A DNA stretch of 40,109 nt from Spirochaetales bacterium. GTDB taxonomy: Bacteria > Spirochaetota > Spirochaetia > UBA9216. The stretch lies in the NCBI GenBank assembly GCA_016342585.1, contig JAEINK010000048.1, positions 1 to 40,109 on the forward strand, in the 5' to 3' direction. Below, piece by piece: positions 8,769 through 17,218 of the stretch. Under the pieces are notes generated by a model, which saw only the letters and a program-made list of their open reading frames with translations, ran no database searches and was not told the origin of the DNA. Both the position numbers and the translations under genes were made by a program. Within the stretch, counting starts at the first letter, position 1; each line of letters starts with the position of its first letter.

Positions 8769-9626
8769 TTATTCCTTTACTCCACCAAAGCTTAGTCCTG
8801 AGATAAACTGCTTCTGAAGTACGAAGAAGACGATAACAGACGGTAATGCTGCCACTACCGACCCGGCGGATATAAGGTTCCAGGAGATTGACCACTGCCC
8901 CCGGAGGGCTTGAAGACCAAAGGTTATGGGTCTTGCCGCATCGCTCTGAACAAGAGTCAGTGCCCAGAAGAAGTCATTCCATATGAAGGTAAACAACAGA
9001 ACTCCCAGAGAGGCCAGGGCTGGCCGCATCAGGGGAATTATTACCTTCATGAACACCCCCCATTCGGAGGCCCCTTCCATACGGGCCGATTCTACCAGCG
9101 AGAAGGGGAGAGCCACGATGAAATTCCTTAAGAAGAAGGTTGCGAATCCTGTCTGGAAGGCCGTATGAAAAAGTATCAGGGCCGTCAGAGTATCCAGTAA
9201 GCCCAGGTTATTGAATAGGGATCGAACCGGAATCATCAGGATCTGAAATGGAACAAAGTTGCCTGCGATAAACAGGGCATAGAGGAAAATCCTTCCGCGA
9301 AATTGATGGATTGCCAGGGTGTAGCCGGCCATGGCACTGATGAATACGGCTATGATTACCGAAGGAATGGTAATGACGAGTGAATTCCGGAAGTAGAGGA
9401 GCATGGGGCTTCGGGCCGGGTTAAACACCTCCCCATAATTTTTCAGGAATTTAAATTCTGTAGGCCAGCCCCAGTAGTTTCCGGAGATGATATCCGCATT
9501 ACTCCTGATGGAAGTGAGAAGAATAGCGAATAAAGGCAGAAGCCATATGATTAGGACTACCGGTACGGCAATGCGATAAATAACATTGGGCACTTTACCC
9601 CTTTGTTGAATAGGTGTAGGAAACAT
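8769..9626 (-). CDS. Carbohydrate ABC transporter permease (MalG-type)
   Basis: The second inner-membrane permease of a CUT1 family sugar importer, 285 residues with about six TM helices. The cytoplasmic EAA loop that docks the ATPase reads ESARMEGASEWGVFMKVIIP followed by L. An IWNDFFWAL segment near the end is typical of MalG homologues. The ATG (9624-9626) follows the stop of the partner permease by three bases, so the two are translationally linked. No ATPase gene is in the operon. A shared MsmK/UgpC-type ATPase encoded elsewhere is expected. Confidence 0.95.
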   Translation of the reverse strand: MFPTPIQQRGKVPNVIYRIAVPVVLIIWLLPLFAILLTSIRSNADIISGNYWGWPTEFKFLKNYGEVFNPARSPMLLYFRNSLVITIPSVIIAVFISAMAGYTLAIHQFRGRIFLYALFIAGNFVPFQILMIPVRSLFNNLGLLDTLTALILFHTAFQTGFATFFLRNFIVALPFSLVESARMEGASEWGVFMKVIIPLMRPALASLGVLLFTFIWNDFFWALTLVQSDAARPITFGLQALRGQWSISWNLISAGSVVAALPSVIVFFVLQKQFISGLSFGGVKE

Positions 9627-9629
9627 ATC

Positions 9630-10517
9630 TTATTTCTCTCCTTTCAATACAAACCGCAGGTATGCAGCAATGACACCGGACATTAGAACAAACAGGATGA
9701 CCGCTATAGAGGCACCGTATCCCATTTTAAAGTTAAAGAGGGATTCGTCATACATCATATAGGAGAGCACATTCGTCGATCCCCAGGGACCACCGGCTGT
9801 CATGATGGCGATAAGGTCGAAACTCCGCAAGGAACCAATGATTGTTACGGTAACGGCGATAAAGGTGGCACCGCTGAGCTGGGGAAGGACGACATGCCAT
9901 AACATGGCCATTCCCTGTGCCCCGTCGATCCTTCCAGCTTCGATGACCTGGGAATTTACCGCGGTAAGTCCGGTAAGGAAAAGGATCATACAATAGGCTG
10001 TCTGGGGCCATAGCGATGCAAATATAACGCCATAGGTCGCTATCTGGTCGTTGGCCAGGACTGGGATTGGTTCCAGATGGAATACCTTGAAGATTTCGGC
10101 TAATAGTCCAAGATCCGGATTGTAGAACCAGGAGAAAATAAGACCTATAACAACCAGGTTGATAACAAAGGGAAAGAAAAACAGTGACTTCATCGTCCGA
10201 ATTCCTCTGACTGACTGGTTCAGAAAAAGGGCCAGGATTAGTCCGGCTACCGGTGCCAGTAAGGAGAATACGAACCACTTCACAGTGTTCAGGATGGAAA
10301 TATGGAATTTCGGATCTTTGAAGAGGGTCTTGTAATTGTCGAGGCCTGCCCATGACATCTCTCCGAATCCGCTCCAGTTGTGGAAACTAATCCAAAAGCT
10401 CTGGAAGATCGGGTAGATGACAAAAATAGTAAATAAAATCATGGCCGGTGCCAAAAAGTAGATCGGGGCCAATTCAAACTGAAGACGGTGCAAACGGTCT
10501 TTAGTTGTATTATTCAT
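9630..10517 (-). CDS. Sugar ABC transporter permease (MalF-type)
   Basis: The first permease of the CUT1 importer, 295 residues with about six TM helices and the EAA loop reading EAGRIDGAQGMAMLWHVVLP. An N-terminal helix containing APAMILFTIFVIYP is characteristic. GAAGGAAG lies seven bases before the ATG. It is separated from the substrate-binding protein gene by a strong hairpin (10537-10571), so its expression should be lower than that of the binding protein. Confidence 0.95.
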   Translation of the reverse strand: MNNTTKDRLHRLQFELAPIYFLAPAMILFTIFVIYPIFQSFWISFHNWSGFGEMSWAGLDNYKTLFKDPKFHISILNTVKWFVFSLLAPVAGLILALFLNQSVRGIRTMKSLFFFPFVINLVVIGLIFSWFYNPDLGLLAEIFKVFHLEPIPVLANDQIATYGVIFASLWPQTAYCMILFLTGLTAVNSQVIEAGRIDGAQGMAMLWHVVLPQLSGATFIAVTVTIIGSLRSFDLIAIMTAGGPWGSTNVLSYMMYDESLFNFKMGYGASIAVILFVLMSGVIAAYLRFVLKGEK

Positions 10518-10536
10518 GAAAAACTTCCTTCTTTAT

Positions 10537-10571
10537 AAAAGAAAATGGCGGGACTCCGAAGAGCCGCCGCC
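10537..10571 (-). terminator. Intra-operon hairpin (attenuator or mRNA stabiliser) between binding protein and permeases
   Basis: On the minus strand GGCGG, a bulged C, GGCTC, a TTCG loop, GAGTC and CCGCC form a 10-bp stem closed by the very stable C(UUCG)G tetraloop. It is followed by ATTTTCTTTTAT. It would terminate part of the transcripts or protect the upstream mRNA, the usual way to make excess binding protein relative to permeases. Confidence 0.75.
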
Positions 10572-10587
10572 TGTTATCGAATGGAGA

Positions 10588-11850
10588 CTATTTATTAAAA
10601 ACAGCCTTTCTTTCAACTTCAATCCTTGCCCGGATTGCGTCTTCTCGTTCAGGATATACCATGAACTCCTGGAAACCCTGCATTCCTGCAGAAGCCATTT
10701 CCGGATTGGTGTCCCTGTCGTAGAACTGGGCAAGACCATCGGCTGCACCAAGCATCTCGAATCCTTCTTTTGTTAAAGGAATCGTGGGAGCTGCTGCATA
10801 TTTGTTGGGAGGAATATTTCCTGTGGCATAGGCAAACTGGGCCTGAATCTCTGCACTTGCTACGTAAGCGAGGAAGAGTTTGGCTTCTTCAACATTTTTA
10901 GCACCAGCGGGGATGTGGTAGGTGTCCATGGGGGCATCTTCGTACATACCAATTGCGGGGTTGATCTGGGGAACCTGGAAGAATCCCATTTTGTCACCAA
11001 CGCCTGCGGCATCCATGTCGGGCATAATGAAGTTACCAATGAGGTACATTGCTGCTTCACCATTGATAAGGGGAGCCTGAGCTTCCTGCCAGCTGTAGGT
11101 CGCATGGTTTTTAAGGAAAAATCCTCTGTCGATGAGATCTGCCCAAACATCAAATACTTCATCGAGTTCAGGATCCAGGTAGGAGGCTTCACCGAGCATG
11201 AGGTCCATGTGGTAATCAAGACCGTTTACACGGAGATTTAAATAATCAAACCATCCTCCGGCTGTCCACAGGTATTTTGTTCCGATTGCTACAGGGGTAA
11301 TATCATTGGCTTTCAGTTTTTCACCGGCAGCAATGAATTCATCCCACGTGGCGGGTTCGGAGATACCATACATATCAAAAATATCTTTTCGGTAGAACAT
11401 ACCCCACTGATAGTATCCCCAGGGTACTCCATACTGTTTACCGTCTACTGTAAGAGCAGATTTTGTAGCACTCATGGAGTCATTAAGATCGTAGTCTGCC
11501 CACACATCACTGATGTCTAAAAAGAGTCCTTCGTCAACGAAGAATTTCATTCTGTTACCGGCAAACCAGAGGCATACATCGGGGGGATCAGATGCCAAAA
11601 AGTTTCTGATGGCAGTTTTATAAGCTTCATGGTCAAATGAGTTAAGAGTTACATCGATGTCGGGGTTTTCAGCTTTGAAGCCCTCAACTAATTCTGCGAA
11701 TGCTGCTTTGGGAGCAGGGTCGGAAAGGTTAGAGTTGATAACCAATGTTCGGCTTTCTGCTGCTTCGTCCTGTCCACCTGCAAAGCTGCTGAATGTTGCA
11801 ACGAGAAGTGCCAAAACGATGAAGATTAATGTTAATTTTTGTTTCTTCAT
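10588..11850 (-). CDS. Sugar ABC transporter substrate-binding protein (family 1)
   Basis: A 420-residue periplasmic binding protein that captures the sugar for the two permeases downstream. The signal peptide spans about 1-25 (hydrophobic IFIVLALLVATFSSFAGG). No lipobox cysteine is visible, so it is probably soluble in the periplasm. The fold is typical of SBP_bac_1: YGVPWGYYQWGMFYRKDIF, NGEAAMYLIGNFIMPDM and a C-terminal helical end. AAGGAGGA stands eight bases before the ATG, consistent with high expression. It is the first gene of the operon, transcribed divergently from the AraC-type regulator. An alpha-galactoside ligand is inferred from the GH36 gene. Confidence 0.93.
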   Translation of the reverse strand: MKKQKLTLIFIVLALLVATFSSFAGGQDEAAESRTLVINSNLSDPAPKAAFAELVEGFKAENPDIDVTLNSFDHEAYKTAIRNFLASDPPDVCLWFAGNRMKFFVDEGLFLDISDVWADYDLNDSMSATKSALTVDGKQYGVPWGYYQWGMFYRKDIFDMYGISEPATWDEFIAAGEKLKANDITPVAIGTKYLWTAGGWFDYLNLRVNGLDYHMDLMLGEASYLDPELDEVFDVWADLIDRGFFLKNHATYSWQEAQAPLINGEAAMYLIGNFIMPDMDAAGVGDKMGFFQVPQINPAIGMYEDAPMDTYHIPAGAKNVEEAKLFLAYVASAEIQAQFAYATGNIPPNKYAAAPTIPLTKEGFEMLGAADGLAQFYDRDTNPEMASAGMQGFQEFMVYPEREDAIRARIEVERKAVFNK

Positions 11851-11877
11851 AAAATATTCCTCCTTAGGATTTTATTC

Positions 11878-11906
11878 ATTGTCGATCTCCAGAATTTATC
11901 CGTCAA
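11878..11906 (-). promoter_or_regulatory. Promoter of the alpha-galactoside operon
   Basis: On the minus strand TTGACG (11901-11906), a 17-base spacer and GACAAT (11878-11883) are followed by a roughly 20-nt leader carrying AAGGAGGA. The rest of the intergenic space (11907-12133) is very AT-rich. It must hold the AraC-type operator and the regulator's own promoter, but I cannot pick convincing repeats there. Confidence 0.5.
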
Positions 11907-12133
11907 TCTTAAGATATTTTTGTTTGTTTTAATTTTTTAAGAATGCATCATGAAAAGGACTTTTTTATGCTAAATAAGTATTAAACCTGTAAAAACTACT
12001 GAAAAGAGCTGATTTTACCTCTATAATAAATAAAAATAGTTCAAATTTAGCAAATAGTGTTATAAAATTGTTTTGATATTTAAAGATAATTTTTAATTAA
12101 TTTAGATTTCAGGTGTTGGTAGGGAGTAAATTT

Positions 12134-12976
12134 TTGAATAAAGCACCGAAAGATGAAAATGTTGCCTATGCAGATCCCACCGAAATGGATAAGGAGTTAC
12201 CTTACCAGTTGATAGGTGTAGGTTATGATTTTCATCAGCACCCGACTGATCGGCCTTTCGGATATCCCACATACCAGTGGATCCAGACTCGTCAGGGGTG
12301 CGGTGTCCTCCGGCTTGATGGTAAGGATGAGTACCATATTGGCATGAACCAGGGAATGCTGCTTTATCCCGGGGATGCTCATGAATACTGGGAGGTTGAG
12401 GCCCCATGGCAGGTTCACTGGATCTCGTTTAATGGTTATCATATTGAACGAATGCTTCATAAGCTGGGTTTTGACAGGACCGGTATTTTTTCCCTCTCCA
12501 ATACTTCAATTACCGAAAATCTTATGCAACGGGCATTTCAAGTCCTGAGCCATGATGCGCCCCTCTCCGGAATGGATGGCTCGGTTATTATATACCAGCT
12601 CCTTTTTGATCTTCATCGAGGGATAAAAATCAGTGAAGGGCCCAGTCATGGGGAACGAACGACACGGCTTCAGCCTGTTTTTGATCATATAAAGAATAAT
12701 ATAGAGTATGTGATTACGGTGGAAGAGCTGGCAGATTTAATCGGTATTACATCCCAGCATTTTTGTGTTCTCTTTAAAGATGTAACGGGTTACCGTCCCA
12801 TTGATTACATTAACTCCCGGCGTATAAAGATGGCCAAGGAGCTTCTCGTTAAGGAACCCTCTCTCCAGGTCAGTCAGATCGGCAAGCGGGTAGGGTTTGA
12901 TAATAACAGTTATTTTTCCACCATTTTTCGTAAGTATGAGGGGATAAGTCCCAGAAAATATAAAGAACTTCATTAA
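12134..12976 (+). CDS. AraC-family transcriptional regulator of the alpha-galactoside operon
   Basis: A 280-residue regulator with an N-terminal cupin sugar-sensing domain (about 20-165, including HPTDRPFGYPTYQWI and LYPGDAHEYW) and two C-terminal helix-turn-helix motifs (about 185-278, ending YFSTIFRKYEGISPRKYK). I chose the TTG at 12134-12136 because GGGAG precedes it by seven bases. A GTG at 12113 lengthens the protein by seven residues but has no ribosome binding site. The divergent position relative to the sugar operon strongly suggests it activates that operon. A paralogous melibiose/raffinose regulator role is inference. Confidence 0.88.
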   Translation: MNKAPKDENVAYADPTEMDKELPYQLIGVGYDFHQHPTDRPFGYPTYQWIQTRQGCGVLRLDGKDEYHIGMNQGMLLYPGDAHEYWEVEAPWQVHWISFNGYHIERMLHKLGFDRTGIFSLSNTSITENLMQRAFQVLSHDAPLSGMDGSVIIYQLLFDLHRGIKISEGPSHGERTTRLQPVFDHIKNNIEYVITVEELADLIGITSQHFCVLFKDVTGYRPIDYINSRRIKMAKELLVKEPSLQVSQIGKRVGFDNNSYFSTIFRKYEGISPRKYKELH

Positions 12977-13052
12977 CCCCCTTTAATTGAATACAAAATA
13001 TTTTGTAGAAAAGTAAAATCAAAGCTGTTATAATAATGGATATAAGGAAACC

Positions 13053-15275
13053 ATGATTATCAGAAGAATTCGAATTGTCCTATGCCTCATACTTTTCTCG
13101 TCCTTCCTGTATGCTGAAACAATCGATATCTTGATCCTTCACTCTTATCATGAGGGTTTTACCTGGACGGATGAGATGAACAGTGCCATTCAGGGGAATT
13201 TGAAAGAGACTATTACAGGGGCCGAATTTTTTGTGGAGTACATGGATTCCAAACGAGTTTCTCCTAAGATCCTTTTTCCGAATCTACTCTCCCTGTATAA
13301 AACGAAATATGGTGATCATTCCATCGATCTGATAGTATCCACGGATAATAACGCCTTTGAGTTCTTAAAGATGTATAGAGATGATATCTTCGGAATAATC
13401 CCTCTTGTCTTCTGTGGTGTGAATAACTTTACGGATGATCAGCTGGATGGTTTTTCCAGGGTTACCGGTGTAACAGAGTCTACAGACCTTTCAGGGACAA
13501 TTGACCTGATTCTTGAACTGGAACCGGAAACTACCCATATTGCAGGAGTTACCGATGCCACACCGACCGGGCTTATACATATCCAGGATTTCTCCCGGAT
13601 TCAACCCCTGTTAAAGGGTAGAGTTGAGCTGATTTCTCTTGGTAACCTAACCGAAGCAGAGTTGAAGAGGGCGATGGGGGATCTTCCCGAGCATACCTCC
13701 ATAATCTATTTTTCCTTTTTTAAGGACCGGGCCGGAAAGGATTTTACTATTGCAGAGAGTGTATCCATGGTCTCCTCCTCGACAGACCATTCTGTGTATA
13801 TTCTCTGGGACTGGGGGTTGGGGCTGGGTCCCGTGGGGGGGATTGTAACCTCCGGTAAAAAGCAGGGAGAGGAAGCCGCAGGGATGGCTTTCCGGATCCT
13901 TTCGGGAGAAGGTGTGGAGGCTGTCCCTGTCCTGAAAGAGAGCCCTAATGTTCCCATGTTTGATTATAATGTTCTGCCGAAAATAGATGTCGACATAAGC
14001 GACCTGCCGGATAGAAGTGTCATAATAAACCAGCCAGAGAATTTTTATAAAGAAAACAAGGTCCTTATCTGGGCGGTGGTTTCAGTTTTCCTGGTTCTTC
14101 TTATTTTAATACTCTCTCTTTCATATGATATAAATCGAAGACATAAAGCCGAAAAAAACCTGAGTGAACAGAAGAGTATCCTTAAAGATACCCTCGACCA
14201 TATTCCCATATATGTTCATTGGAAGGATTCCGAAGGAAATATTCTGGGCTGTAATAATGGTTTTCGGGAAAGGTTCCTCCCCGGGTATGAAGCTGATGGA
14301 GGAGATAGTTTCCGGGGGAGGCTCCTGTTTTCCAGGGAAGAGCGTGAGCTCTTTGAAAAGCTGGAAGGACAGGTGGATGAAGAGAGGAAACCCCTTCTTT
14401 TTCAGGAGTTTCATATTGAAGCCTACTCCGGAGGAGATACCGATTATCTGATCACCATTATTCCCTTTAATGATCCTGAAAGTCCTTTGAATCTTATCTC
14501 CCTTATACAGGATATTTCCCAGCGGAGAGAGATGGAAATACAGCTGAAACAATCCCAGAAGATGGAGGCTCTTGGCCAGCTTGCTGGAGGAATTGCCCAT
14601 GATTTTAATAATCTTCTGACGGCGATAGTCGGCTCTGCCGAAATGATCAGTGATGGTATTGAACCGTCGTCCGACCTGCACCAATTTCTTGAGATGATTT
14701 TCGAAACTTCCGATGGAGCTCATGGTTTAATTAATGGTTTACTCTCCTACTCCCGCAAAGCCCCGCTGATTTTCTCAAATATCCAGGTAAGAGAATTGGT
14801 TGAGAGTTCTGTTATTTTGCTGAAAGTGGCTCTGGATAAAACCATTAAAATTGAAATTAATGAACTTACGCCGGGGCTTCAGGTGATGGGAGATTCGGCA
14901 ATGCTCCAATCTGTCCTTATCAACCTTGGGATAAACGCCGGGGATGCCATGAGTGATGGCGGTGAGCTTGTTTTTAAGATTGATAAGATTGGGAAGAATG
15001 ATATACCCGTGGAGGTTCTGGAACTTTCCTCGGAAGATTACCTCCTCCTGGTTGTGGCGGATAATGGAGAAGGGATTCAACCAGAAATTCTTGAAAAATT
15101 ATTCGACCCCTTTTTCACAACTAAACCGGTCGAAAAGGGAACGGGATTGGGGCTGGCCGGGGCTTATGGTTGTATTAAATCCCATAATGGTCAGATCGTT
15201 GTAAAAAGCGAACTTCACAAGGGGACAGTCTTTGAAATCTATCTTCCTCTTACTCGTTCTGCAGTAGAAGTCTGA
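13053..15275 (+). CDS. Histidine kinase with ABC_sub_bind periplasmic domain and PAS
   Basis: A 740-residue membrane sensor kinase. Order: signal peptide (about 1-22); ABC_sub_bind domain (about 23-325; [16 protein letters not shown]); TM (about 337-360); coiled coil; PAS (about 375-500; [15 protein letters not shown]); HisKA with H516 in [11 protein letters not shown]; HATPase (about 615-735) with N-box [11 protein letters not shown]1 [15 protein letters not shown] and GTGLGLA. AAGGAAA precedes the ATG. There is no receiver domain and no response-regulator gene beside it, so it is an orphan kinase. The periplasmic domain is paralogous to 4996-6429. The stop is only two bases from the convergent ClC gene's stop. 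Confidence 0.92.
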   Translation: MIIRRIRIVLCLILFSSFLYAETIDILILHSYHEGFTWTDEMNSAIQGNLKETITGAEFFVEYMDSKRVSPKILFPNLLSLYKTKYGDHSIDLIVSTDNNAFEFLKMYRDDIFGIIPLVFCGVNNFTDDQLDGFSRVTGVTESTDLSGTIDLILELEPETTHIAGVTDATPTGLIHIQDFSRIQPLLKGRVELISLGNLTEAELKRAMGDLPEHTSIIYFSFFKDRAGKDFTIAESVSMVSSSTDHSVYILWDWGLGLGPVGGIVTSGKKQGEEAAGMAFRILSGEGVEAVPVLKESPNVPMFDYNVLPKIDVDISDLPDRSVIINQPENFYKENKVLIWAVVSVFLVLLILILSLSYDINRRHKAEKNLSEQKSILKDTLDHIPIYVHWKDSEGNILGCNNGFRERFLPGYEADGGDSFRGRLLFSREERELFEKLEGQVDEERKPLLFQEFHIEAYSGGDTDYLITIIPFNDPESPLNLISLIQDISQRREMEIQLKQSQKMEALGQLAGGIAHDFNNLLTAIVGSAEMISDGIEPSSDLHQFLEMIFETSDGAHGLINGLLSYSRKAPLIFSNIQVRELVESSVILLKVALDKTIKIEINELTPGLQVMGDSAMLQSVLINLGINAGDAMSDGGELVFKIDKIGKNDIPVEVLELSSEDYLLLVVADNGEGIQPEILEKLFDPFFTTKPVEKGTGLGLAGAYGCIKSHNGQIVVKSELHKGTVFEIYLPLTRSAVEV

Positions 15276-15277
15276 TT

Positions 15278-16648
15278 TCACTCCCTGTCATCATCTTCAT
15301 CGAGAACCATATCGTAAAGTGTATTATGCCTGTTAATTTGGAAACCCACCACCGATGCCAGAGCAGCGGGAAGGCTGTAGAACATCCCGAACATCTCTAT
15401 GGCGATAACTCCTGTGGCAATGGGAGTATTCATGGTACTGGAAAAAACACCGGCAAAACCTGCCGTAAGCAGGGCATAGTATTCAGGTGTCCCTGCAGGG
15501 ATTGAAAAGAGTTCCGCAAAAACAGCTCCGAGAAGTAATCCCATGAGAATGGCCGGACCTGCAAATCCGGCACTCATTCCCGAACCAACAGTAAGGCAAT
15601 TGGCCAGCGCTTTGATCACTATTAGTATGAGAAGGATAAAAACGAGGGGAACACCTACGGGGATCCTTCCCCATAGAATAGATATGTCCCCCGCCATGAT
15701 GGCTTTAAAGATTGGTTCGCTTGTTCCAATAAGATTTGGGTTTATCAGATAGACTATCCAGAAGGCGATAAGGGAACCTATAATGGCTCTTATGGTAATG
15801 CCAAGGGTCGGCAGGTGTACTTCCCTATGAAAAAGTTTTGAAATCCATGAATAGAGAATGATAAAACCCTTACCCAATATCCCGGCGGAAAAGGTAAGGA
15901 GTATTATGATAAAGATTATTTTTATATTGAAACTCTCGTGTATTGTCTGGAAGGCAAGGATGGGCTCGAAGCCGAATTGCCTGGAGAAATATACACTTGC
16001 CGTACTGGCAAGGATGGCGGGAAAGAGCTGCCGGTAGCGCATATTCGCTTTTTGAATAATCTCAACTGCAAATATTCCCCCGCCGACCGATGTGTGTATC
16101 AGGGCACCGAAAGCTGCAGCCAGACCGCAGATCGGAAAAAGAGAAAGATTCTCCTTGGATATAATTTTCTTTGGAATGATTCTGTATAAAAAAGACATGA
16201 TCCCAGCGGAAACCCGGCCAACTGGACCTAAAAAACCGCCATTTCCCAGGGTACCCAATGTTATAAGGGCTGCCCAGAATTTGTAGAAGGTTTCCATAGG
16301 GGGAAGTATGCCATTCCCCCTTCGTAAACAGAGGAGGTAGGATGGAATCCCTTCCCCTTTAGCCCCGGGTTCAATCCGGTAAATTACCAAACCAACGAGA
16401 ACGGCCCCCAGGAGAGGCCACAAGAAAAGCGGAATACCCTGTGTCGAATTGATAAACCCTATCATATATTTGTATAGAACAACAAAATAGTGGATAGAGA
16501 AGCTTCCAACCAAACCGGCAAGAATGGCAATTACCAGCCATTGGAGGAGAAATTTATAGGATTTGATGTCTTCACGTGTTATAAGCATCTTCATAAGCTG
16601 AAAACAGATTATACTCCATATTAGAATGAAAATGTGATGATTAATCAC
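15278..16648 (-). CDS. ClC-family anion channel/transporter with non-canonical filter motifs
   Basis: An integral membrane protein of about 456 residues with ten or more hydrophobic helices, moving chloride or a related anion. ClC landmarks are present but altered. The Ser of GSGIP is replaced (GEGIP at 98-102). The GREGP region reads GFLGP (138-142), so the gating glutamate is Leu (L140). The third motif is GSGMSAGFAGPA. No CBS domains follow. The first codon is uncertain: GTG at 16646-16648 gives 456 residues, while an in-frame ATG about 18 codons later has no better ribosome binding site. It is divergent from the cupin-led redox operon and tail-to-tail with the kinase gene. Confidence 0.85.
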   Translation of the reverse strand: MINHHIFILIWSIICFQLMKMLITREDIKSYKFLLQWLVIAILAGLVGSFSIHYFVVLYKYMIGFINSTQGIPLFLWPLLGAVLVGLVIYRIEPGAKGEGIPSYLLCLRRGNGILPPMETFYKFWAALITLGTLGNGGFLGPVGRVSAGIMSFLYRIIPKKIISKENLSLFPICGLAAAFGALIHTSVGGGIFAVEIIQKANMRYRQLFPAILASTASVYFSRQFGFEPILAFQTIHESFNIKIIFIIILLTFSAGILGKGFIILYSWISKLFHREVHLPTLGITIRAIIGSLIAFWIVYLINPNLIGTSEPIFKAIMAGDISILWGRIPVGVPLVFILLILIVIKALANCLTVGSGMSAGFAGPAILMGLLLGAVFAELFSIPAGTPEYYALLTAGFAGVFSSTMNTPIATGVIAIEMFGMFYSLPAALASVVGFQINRHNTLYDMVLDEDDDRE

Positions 16649-16658
16649 CCCGTGTATA

Positions 16659-16673
16659 TTATAATTTTTATAT
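16659..16673 (+). promoter_or_regulatory. Possible PerR-type operator over the -10 box of the redox operon
   Basis: TTATAATTTTTATAT at 16659-16673 matches the Bacillus PerR box consensus (TTATAAT-N-ATTATAA) at 12 of 14 positions. It contains a TATAAT -10 (16660-16665) six bases before the ATG. The region is AT-rich, so chance cannot be excluded. No good -35 was found. Confidence 0.4.
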
Positions 16674-17199
16674 GAATGATTCTCTTCTTGAACAGAGCCA
16701 TTTTTACAAAATCCTGCCTATGAATGCCTTTCGAAAGACCCCCGGTGTGGAATTTCATGTTATGACTAAAGAATCCATTCCCCGGATCGACGGGGTGGAC
16801 AGGGTTATCCATAAGTCGGCTGCCATTTCTCCCGGGCCTGTTGGTTCTGTGGCACGACCCTGGTATATGCATCCGCATCAGGATGATAACCTGCTTGTTT
16901 TGTCCGGTGAAAGGGTTGTGGATATCTATAAGCCTTCTATCGGAAAAATATTTACTTTTCGTGTCACACCCGATGAGATCTGGCTTGATGATGCGTGCAT
17001 TTATTCCGAACCGGCTATCCTTGTCTGGCCCAGAGGGGTCTTTCACCGGATAATCAGTGGTTCCAATGGTTCCGCATCCTTGAATCTTGCCACACGGTAT
17101 GAGGGGTTTGATATCCGGACAAATTTCAGCATTTACACTCTAGATACCGATACGGGCAGCTATTCTGAGATCCGTAAAGGAGACCTTGATCAGGTTTAA
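16672..17199 (+). CDS. Cupin-fold (RmlC-like) protein heading the redox operon
   Basis: A 175-residue protein predicted to be a single jelly roll. MHPHQDDNLLVLSG and a later WPRGVFHRI supply histidines that could bind a metal. I do not recognise a characterised family; sugar epimerases and small metal cupins share the fold. No ribosome binding site precedes the ATG, and the -10 box ends six bases before it, so a leaderless message is likely. The gene is followed after 19 bases by the rubredoxin/glutamate-synthase-like gene, so it probably belongs to that operon. Its role there is unknown. Confidence 0.65.
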   Translation: MNDSLLEQSHFYKILPMNAFRKTPGVEFHVMTKESIPRIDGVDRVIHKSAAISPGPVGSVARPWYMHPHQDDNLLVLSGERVVDIYKPSIGKIFTFRVTPDEIWLDDACIYSEPAILVWPRGVFHRIISGSNGSASLNLATRYEGFDIRTNFSIYTLDTDTGSYSEIRKGDLDQV

Positions 17200-17218
17200 A
17201 AAAATGGAGGATTACAAT

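Noticed and set aside
11907..12133. AraC half-site repeats between the sugar operon and its regulator
   Set aside because: The region is so AT-rich that several imperfect repeats can be drawn, and none stands out.
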